A stretch of 64,000 nt of DNA from Vibrio taketomensis (GTDB lineage Bacteria > Pseudomonadota > Gammaproteobacteria > Enterobacterales > Vibrionaceae): contig NZ_AP019649.1 of NCBI RefSeq assembly GCF_009938165.1, forward strand, positions 1,364,001 through 1,428,000. Direction: 5' to 3'. Below are positions 58,699 to 64,000 of this stretch, piece after piece. Under the pieces are notes generated by a model that did not search any database, had not been told where the DNA came from, and saw only the letters and a list, made by a program, of their open reading frames with translations. Position numbers and translations under genes: made by a program. Positions within the stretch are counted from its first letter, which is position 1, and each line of letters opens with the position of its first letter.

Positions 58699-59448
58699 TT
58701 AGTGATGCAGAATTTGTGCGAGGAAGTTTTGCGTGCGGTCTGATTGTGGGTTTTCGAAGAAATCAACAGGGTTGTTTTCTTCGATGATTTCGCCAGCATC
58801 CATGAATATAACTCGGTCAGCGACCTCTTTAGCAAACCCCATTTCGTGAGTTACACAGAGCATAGTCATGCCTTCGTCAGCGAGTTCAACCATGACATCG
58901 AGTACCTCTCTTACCATTTCGGGATCCAGCGCTGAGGTCGGTTCATCAAACAGCATGACTTGTGGGTTCATGCATAACGAGCGAGCAATAGCGACGCGTT
59001 GTTGTTGACCCCCAGATAGCTGACCAGGATATTTATCGGCTTGATCTGGAATTTTTACCCGCTCTAAATATTGCATCGCGATTTTTTCCGCTTCTTCCTT
59101 GGGCATCTTTTTCACCCAAATAGGCGCGAGTGTGCAGTTCTCTAACACGGTTAGGTGAGGGAAAAGGTTAAAGTGTTGAAAACACATACCCACTTCTCTG
59201 CGCACCGCTTCGATATTTTTTAGATCTTCGGTCAATTCAGTGCCTGAGACATAAATATGCCCACGTTGATGCTCCTCAAGACGGTTGATACAGCGAATCA
59301 TCGTCGATTTACCTGAACCTGATGGCCCACATATCACGATTTTCTCACCTTTTTTGACCTTCAGATTGATATTTTTCAATACGTGGAACTCGCCGTACCA
59401 CTTATTCATGTCGTCAATTTCGATCATGTAATCTTGTTGTTGCGTCAT
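58699..59448 (-). CDS. aapP: Amino-acid ABC transporter ATP-binding protein
   Basis: A 249-residue polar-amino-acid type ATPase. Motifs: Walker [10 protein letters not shown] near residue 41, signature L-S-G-G-Q-Q-Q-R near residue 143, Walker B V-M-L-F-D-E-P-T near residue 163 and the H-loop C-V-T-H-E-M-G near residue 197. It powers the AapQ/AapM permease pair. It is the last gene of the aap operon, 21 bases after aapM, and is followed by a terminator. Confidence 0.93.
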   Translation of the reverse strand: MTQQQDYMIEIDDMNKWYGEFHVLKNINLKVKKGEKIVICGPSGSGKSTMIRCINRLEEHQRGHIYVSGTELTEDLKNIEAVRREVGMCFQHFNLFPHLTVLENCTLAPIWVKKMPKEEAEKIAMQYLERVKIPDQADKYPGQLSGGQQQRVAIARSLCMNPQVMLFDEPTSALDPEMVREVLDVMVELADEGMTMLCVTHEMGFAKEVADRVIFMDAGEIIEENNPVDFFENPQSDRTQNFLAQILHH

Positions 59449-59469
59449 AATACGTCCTTGAATACTAAA

Positions 59470-60567
59470 TTATCGTTTGTGGCCGGTATGGAGTTTGTTC
59501 TCTAGCCATATCGAATAACGCGACATGCCAAAACAAAATACCCAGAACACTAACGCGACAAATACGTAGCTTTCCGTCGCAAAACCAAGCCATTCTGGGT
59601 CGGTGTTTGCTGCTTGACCAATTCCTAGTACGTCAAACATACCGATGATCAGTACTAAACTGGTGTCTTTAAACAAGCCAATGAAGGTATTCACAATGGA
59701 TGGAATGGTGATCTTTAGCGCTTGGGGCAGCACAATTAGCCCCATCTTTTTCCAATAGGTTAGTCCAAGCGCATCTGCTGCCTCATATTGTCCTTTCGGA
59801 ATAGCTTGTAAACCACCTCGCACCACCTCAGCCATGTAGGCAGAAGCGAACATCACGACACCAATTAAGGCTCGGATCAGTTTGTTGGTTTCTGTTCCTT
59901 CTGACATAAAGAGTGGCAGCATTACTGAAGCCATAAACAGAACAGTAATCAGTGGTACACCACGCCAAATCTCGATGTAAACCGTACAGATACTGCGAAT
60001 AATGGGCATTTCTGAACGGCGTCCAAGAGCCAGTGCAACACCGATTGGTAGCGACACGACAATACCAACTAATGCGATTATCAGTGTTACTAACAAACCA
60101 CCCCATTTATGGGTTTCTACGACTTCTAGCCCGAATACGCCACCATATAGGAGCGCCGCAGCGAAGAAAGGATAGATGTTGACAAACACTAGCCATATCC
60201 ACGTGCGTTTTGGTGTTTTTTCGTAAGCCAGCAAAGCGGTGAATATTGCTAGCGTCGCGTAGAATAGGCGAGGACGCCACAATTCAGCTTGTGGGTAGAA
60301 GCCAAACATAAACTGTTCCCAACGCACACTGATAAATACCCAGCATGCACCTTCACGAGAGCAGTCATTACGCGTAGTTCCAACCCAGTCAGCGTTGATC
60401 AAGGCCCATTCCGCAATTGACCAAAGCCCTACGACCGCAAAGTATCCGAGAATTAGAGTGATAATTGAGTTGAGTGGTCCATTAAATAAGTTACGACGTA
60501 ACCATCCAATGACTCCCACCGTGTTTGAAGGTGGTGGGAGATCGGGCTGAAATTGATGTATTTTCAT
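59470..60567 (-). CDS. aapM: General amino-acid ABC transporter permease AapM
   Basis: A 365-residue permease. The C-terminal half holds the ABC-permease loop E-V-V-R-G-G-L-Q-A-I-P-K-G-Q-Y-E-A-A-D-A-L-G near residue 245. The long N-terminal extension with extra helices is typical of AapM/BztC and absent from simpler His/Gln permeases. Together with AapQ it forms the channel for a broad range of L-amino acids in related bacteria. It starts a base or two after aapQ stops. Confidence 0.9.
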   Translation of the reverse strand: MKIHQFQPDLPPPSNTVGVIGWLRRNLFNGPLNSIITLILGYFAVVGLWSIAEWALINADWVGTTRNDCSREGACWVFISVRWEQFMFGFYPQAELWRPRLFYATLAIFTALLAYEKTPKRTWIWLVFVNIYPFFAAALLYGGVFGLEVVETHKWGGLLVTLIIALVGIVVSLPIGVALALGRRSEMPIIRSICTVYIEIWRGVPLITVLFMASVMLPLFMSEGTETNKLIRALIGVVMFASAYMAEVVRGGLQAIPKGQYEAADALGLTYWKKMGLIVLPQALKITIPSIVNTFIGLFKDTSLVLIIGMFDVLGIGQAANTDPEWLGFATESYVFVALVFWVFCFGMSRYSIWLENKLHTGHKR

Positions 60568-60568
60568 G

Positions 60569-61765
60569 TTATCTCTCCACCAACGCGACTTTACGGTTGT
60601 ATAAATTCATCAACGCAGAAGTTAGCAAACTTAATGTTAGATAAACTCCCATGGTCATTGCGATAATTTCAATGGCTTGTCCGGTTTGGTTGAGTGTCGT
60701 CCCTGCGAATACAGACACGAGATCAGGATAACCAATCGCCATCGCAAGCGATGAGTTTTTGGTTAAATTGAGGTATTGACTCGTCAGTGGGGGAATAATG
60801 ATGCGTAAAGCTTGAGGGATCACGACAAGTTTCAATGTTTTTGAACGTGGTAATCCCAGAGACATCGCTGCTTCAGTTTGACCGTGGCTGACGGCGTTTA
60901 TTCCTGAACGGACGATTTCAGCAATAAACGAGGCTGTATAAATACTGAGTGCTAAAAGCAGTGCCGCTAGTTCCGGTATGATGCTGATCCCACCGCGGAA
61001 GTTGAAGCCTTTTAACTCAGGGTATTGGGCCGAAATAGGTGAACCCATCAAGAAATAAACAATAACAGGTAGCACAATAATCAAACCAGCGGCAATGCGG
61101 AACATCGGCGTTTGCTTACCAGTGAGTTTTTGACGATTTTTAGCCCAGACGTTGATGCCAATGGTAGCGACAATGCCAAGAATAAAAGCTGCAATCACCA
61201 CACCAGAACCGGCTTCAAAAACCGGGGCAGGAAAATACAGGCCGCGTACGTTAACAAAAATAGCTTCGCCAAGGCTGATACTTTGTCTCGGTGAAGGTAA
61301 CGCCTGTAATACGGCAAAATACCAAAAGAATATTTGCAACAGCAGCGGAATATTACGAAATACTTCGATATAAACCGCGGCAAAACGGCTGACCAACCAA
61401 TTTGAAGAGAGGCGGGCGATGCCGATGGCAAAACCCAACACGGTCGCAACAATAATCCCTAAAAAAGAGACGAGTGCGGTATTGATTAAGCCAACCCAAA
61501 AGGTTCGCCCATAAGAGAAGGTTTCATCGTATTCAATCAGAGATAGGCCAATCCCAAAGCCTGCTTCTTGATCGAGAAAACCAAAACCAGTGGCGATACC
61601 ACGAGAATCTAAGTTGGTAAGTGCATTGTTGACAATGGTGTAGATAAAGAACGCCAGCGCTCCAACAGCAATAATCTGAAAAGCAACTGATCGAAAGGTA
61701 GGATTGTAAAAGAGACTGGTACGAGACGATGGTGCATTGACAGTCTCACTCGTAGTAGGTTTCAT
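60569..61765 (-). CDS. aapQ: General amino-acid ABC transporter permease AapQ
   Basis: A 398-residue permease, typical of AapQ/BztB. An N-terminal region with R-T-F-W-V-G-L-I-N-T-A-L near residue 89 leads to the ABC-permease loop E-I-V-R-S-G-I-N-A-V-S-H-G-Q-T-E-A-A near residue 285. It is separated from aapJ by a hairpin at 61797-61818 that may reduce transcription of the downstream genes relative to the binding protein. Confidence 0.9.
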   Translation of the reverse strand: MKPTTSETVNAPSSRTSLFYNPTFRSVAFQIIAVGALAFFIYTIVNNALTNLDSRGIATGFGFLDQEAGFGIGLSLIEYDETFSYGRTFWVGLINTALVSFLGIIVATVLGFAIGIARLSSNWLVSRFAAVYIEVFRNIPLLLQIFFWYFAVLQALPSPRQSISLGEAIFVNVRGLYFPAPVFEAGSGVVIAAFILGIVATIGINVWAKNRQKLTGKQTPMFRIAAGLIIVLPVIVYFLMGSPISAQYPELKGFNFRGGISIIPELAALLLALSIYTASFIAEIVRSGINAVSHGQTEAAMSLGLPRSKTLKLVVIPQALRIIIPPLTSQYLNLTKNSSLAMAIGYPDLVSVFAGTTLNQTGQAIEIIAMTMGVYLTLSLLTSALMNLYNRKVALVER

Positions 61766-61796
61766 ACTGCAGTAACCTCTATCCGTCGATTTTATT

Positions 61797-61818
61797 AAAA
61801 GGGCGGATTGCTCCGCCC
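61797..61818 (-). terminator. Intra-operon hairpin between aapJ and aapQ
   Basis: GGGCGGA (61801-61807) and TCCGCCC (61812-61818) form a perfect stem with a TTGC loop and a short T-run on the minus strand. Such partial terminators often follow the binding-protein gene and raise its level above the permease genes. Confidence 0.75.
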
Positions 61819-61843
61819 ATTTTGACTACTTATCAATCTATCG

Positions 61844-62872
61844 TTATCGAATTGGTGGTGCGTACATAAAGCCGCCTTCATTCCATAGTGCGTTTACGCC
61901 ACGAGAAATTTCAAGAGGAGAGCCTTCACCGACAGTGCGCTCAAAGCTTTCGCCATAGTTACCAACTTGCTTCACGATCTGATAGCCCCAATCATCAGCG
62001 ATACCCAGGCTCTTACCTTTAGGGCCGTCAACACCAAGAATGCGTTTAACGTTTGGATCTGAAGATTTCACCATCTCATCAACGTTTTTCGAATCGATGC
62101 CATATTCTTCAGCATTGATCATGGTAAACAGCGTCCATTTCGCGATATTGAACCACTTGTCATCCCCCTGACGAACGACAGGACCTAAAGGCTCTTTGGA
62201 AATAATTTCTGGCAGTACAACCGCTGAACTAGGATCTGCTAGGTTTAGGCGCAATGCATACAAGCCAGATTGGTCGGTGGTCAGTACGTCACAACGACCG
62301 GCATCAAAACCGCTCGAAGTTTGTGCTGCTGTATCAAATACGACAGGCTTATATTCCATGTCATTGTTACGGAAGTAGTCAGCTAGATTAAGTTCTGTTG
62401 TCGTACCAGACTGAACACATACGGCCGCACCGTCGAGATCTTTGGCACTTTCTACACCCAAATCTTTTTTAACCATGAAACCTTGGCCGTCGTAGTAGTT
62501 AACGCCAACGAAGTTGAGACCAAGAGCCGTATCGCGGTGAAGCGTCCATGTGGTGTTGCGAGATAAGACATCAATCTCACCAGATTGAAGGGCAGTGAAA
62601 CGCTCTTTAGCGGTTAGAGGTACGTACTTCACTTTGGTTTTATCACCTAGGACTGCGGCGGCAAGAGCTTGGCAGTACTCAACATCAATACCTTCCCATT
62701 CACCTTTTGAATTTGGGTTTGAAAAGCCAGGTAGGCCAGTACTTACGCCACATGTCAGAACCCCTTTCTTAAGTACTTTGTCTAAAGTACCATCGGCAGC
62801 TGACGCTGAAGTAGACATTAATGCGGTTGATGCAACGATGACTGACGCAAGGAGCGATAGTTTATTTTTCAT
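61844..62872 (-). CDS. aapJ: Amino-acid ABC transporter substrate-binding protein AapJ
   Basis: A 342-residue periplasmic binding protein. The signal peptide M-K-N-K-L-S-L-L-A-S ends near S-A-S-A-A-D. The mature part has the AapJ/BztA family pattern: G-V-L-T-C-G-V-S-T-G-L-P-G-F near residue 36, V-L-S-R-N-T-T-W-T near residue 103, and G-R-C-D-V-L-T-T-D-Q-S near residue 180. The ATG at 62872 follows GGAAGG at good spacing; a longer frame from 62998 is unlikely. A CAGGTG-A-CACCTG palindrome lies 32 bases upstream. The permeases and ATPase follow. Confidence 0.93.
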   Translation of the reverse strand: MKNKLSLLASVIVASTALMSTSASAADGTLDKVLKKGVLTCGVSTGLPGFSNPNSKGEWEGIDVEYCQALAAAVLGDKTKVKYVPLTAKERFTALQSGEIDVLSRNTTWTLHRDTALGLNFVGVNYYDGQGFMVKKDLGVESAKDLDGAAVCVQSGTTTELNLADYFRNNDMEYKPVVFDTAAQTSSGFDAGRCDVLTTDQSGLYALRLNLADPSSAVVLPEIISKEPLGPVVRQGDDKWFNIAKWTLFTMINAEEYGIDSKNVDEMVKSSDPNVKRILGVDGPKGKSLGIADDWGYQIVKQVGNYGESFERTVGEGSPLEISRGVNALWNEGGFMYAPPIR

Positions 62873-63280
62873 GTGTATCCTTCCTGTAGAATCCATGTTA
62901 AACCAGGTGACACCTGATACAACTTTTAAACAAATATTATGTTTATAGGTTATGTTGACCTTGCATATTTGTGAGAATTTGCGCTCACCACAAATCAACT
63001 AGTTATAAGCCTAGGAAAGGATCTGCATATACACAAATGTATAATTTAAAATGATTTTTGATTAGAATCACATTCCTGAGCTGAATATTAGAATGATTAA
63101 GTGTTAAACAAATGTAAATACACCTATGGTCTCATTTCAGTAAATGCAGTTTGTGATGTTGCTGATAACTCATATTGTTAGAATTAACGTTTAGTAGATT
63201 ACTTTTAGTTCAAAGTTTTATATCTAGATACCACTAAAATTCAGAGGCACATGCTGCCTAAGTGATAGCAAGGGAGTGAA
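62873..63280. other. 408-base divergent region between aapJ and the siroheme synthase gene
   Basis: It contains the promoters of aapJ (minus) and of the gene at 63281 (plus). A GTGAG (62971-62975) / CTCAC (62984-62988) repeat and the palindrome described separately lie in it. I see no further structure and no open frame with family features. Confidence 0.5.
62904..62916 (-). promoter_or_regulatory. 13-base perfect palindrome, candidate operator of the aap operon
   Basis: CAGGTG-A-CACCTG (62904-62916) is a perfect inverted repeat 32 bases before the aapJ start. Its position suits a repressor site in the 5' leader or near the transcription start. The regulator is unknown. Confidence 0.45.
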
Positions 63281-64000
63281 ATGAAGTACTTTCCAATCTA
63301 TTTAGACCTCAAAGATAAAGCGGTTTTAGTTATTGGCGGTGGCGAAGTAGCTTGTCGTAAAGTGGAGAGTCTCGTCCGAGCGGGGGCGCTCGTCACCATC
63401 GTCTCTCCAGTTGTTGATGACTATTTACTTGAGCTAGCGAAGCAGGGAGAGTGTGTCTGGATTCAGAACTTTTATTCTCAAGAAATGATCGATCGTCGAT
63501 ACTTGCAAGTTTGGGCGACGACAGATAATCCAGAATTGAATCACCAAATATACACAGATGCTAAACAACATGGCATTTTAGTGAATGTGGTGGATGATCA
63601 ACCTTATTGTGATTTTATTACGCCATCTATGGTCAACCGTGGCCGCATTCAAATAGCGATATCTAGCGGTGGTGCGTCACCAGTTCTCGTGCGCAATATT
63701 CGTCAGCAACTCGAATACGTGCTTCCACAAAACCTCGCGTTGTTAGCTGAATTTGGTGCTTCGAAACGCAGTGATATTAAACAAGCGTTACCAAACGTCG
63801 AATCTAGACGAAAGTTTTGGGAGCGTTTTTTCGCTGATTCAAGAGTCGAGCATGCTCAGCATAGGCAAGACCTAGAAACCGCTTATCAGAGTCTAATTGG
63901 TGACGATGTCACTGATAAAGGGCAGATTACTTGGATTGAATTTGGATCTGACGTTGAAATGTTGTCTCTCAAAGCACTGCGTTTAATGCAACAAGCAGAC
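63281..64000 (+). CDS. cysG: Siroheme synthase (precorrin-2 dehydrogenase/ferrochelatase part), runs off the window
   Basis: The first 240 residues of a CysG/Met8-type protein. The NAD-binding loop V-I-G-G-G-E-V-A-C-R-K is at residues 18-28, and the dehydrogenase/ferrochelatase parts are clear: W-A-T-T-D-N-P-E-L-N near residue 77 and P-S-M-V-N-R-G-R-I-Q-I-A-I-S-S-G-G-A-S-P near residue 116. It makes sirohydrochlorin and siroheme from precorrin-2. The downstream segment that should begin the methyltransferase domain (V-G-A-G-P-G-D-P in CysG) reads I-E-F-G-S-D-V-E, followed by L-S-L-K-A-L-R-L-M-Q-Q-A-D, so its SAM site looks damaged. The ATG at 63281 follows AGGGAG. Confidence 0.85.
   Translation, partial: MKYFPIYLDLKDKAVLVIGGGEVACRKVESLVRAGALVTIVSPVVDDYLLELAKQGECVWIQNFYSQEMIDRRYLQVWATTDNPELNHQIYTDAKQHGILVNVVDDQPYCDFITPSMVNRGRIQIAISSGGASPVLVRNIRQQLEYVLPQNLALLAEFGASKRSDIKQALPNVESRRKFWERFFADSRVEHAQHRQDLETAYQSLIGDDVTDKGQITWIEFGSDVEMLSLKALRLMQQAD

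Noticed and set aside
62970..62989. CRP or lac-operator-like site upstream of aapJ
   Set aside because: TGTGA and TCACC halves are ten bases apart, not the six of CRP sites, and the likeness to a lac operator is incidental with no LacI-type gene nearby.
1..64000. CRISPR arrays, tRNA genes, insertion sequences or prophage
   Set aside because: No regularly spaced direct repeats, cloverleaf-like genes, transposase or phage structural genes were recognised on either strand.

Overview
This window looks like a stretch of a Vibrio chromosome, probably the large one. The evidence is the gene content: a CobT-CobS-CobU-CobC salvage block beside BtuC/BtuD, cdd followed by YohK/YohJ and SbcB, an AapJQMP amino-acid importer beside TusE/AcyP/YccA, QueE-QueC, and many chemotaxis and cyclic-di-GMP proteins. 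Base composition looks moderate and fairly even. I see no rRNA, tRNA, CRISPR array, transposase or prophage. Species cannot be fixed from the sequence alone.

Layout. 1-3860: the tail of a truncated gene, cytidine deaminase, an LrgA/LrgB-type pair and exonuclease I. 4270-9653: a (frameshifted) GAF-PAS-PAS-GGDEF-EAL protein, a GNAT-like protein, a cold-shock protein with a long leader and the cystine symporter TcyP. 9906-19292: a NAD(P)-binding protein, then a forward block of flavin reductase-like protein, cobTSUC, pepF, astE (frameshifted), btuC and btuD. 19338-29783: housekeeping and accessory genes, including an MFS/LysR divergent pair, an atypical NRAMP homologue beside an arginase-family enzyme, rlmF, a PilW-like lipoprotein and metA with MetJ boxes. 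29774-34474: a TolC/HlyD/two-permease efflux operon without its ATPase. 34745-45346: a 1046-residue HD-GYP sensor, GNAT, a Nudix-PAP2 fusion (frameshifted), a chemoreceptor, queE-queC and a TPR-GGDEF protein (frameshifted). 46093-54171: a type I secretion/adhesion locus. 54221-64000: rlmI, a chemoreceptor, acyP, tusE, yccA, aapJQMP and the start of a siroheme synthase.

The most interesting region is 46093-54171. A TolC-family channel and an OmpA-like lipoprotein are divergent from a 1104-residue adhesin whose N-terminus resembles the LapA retention module and carries a LapG-type AAG motif. Next to it is a second RTX protein that shares its unusual ~170-residue unit but has no retention module. 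This suggests one tethered and one freely released protein built from the same module. The ABC/HlyD secretion parts and LapD/LapG are not in the window. Four cyclic-di-GMP-related proteins (one at the left edge only tentative) lie in the same 64 kb, which fits control of adhesion by this messenger, although no direct link is visible.

A caution about quality: five genes (GGDEF-EAL, astE, a DUF1415 gene, the Nudix-PAP2 gene and the TPR-GGDEF gene) are interrupted. Nearly all breaks can be repaired by adding one base, usually in a short homopolymer. Systematic base-loss sequencing errors are the simplest explanation, so these should not be taken as true pseudogenes without checking reads.
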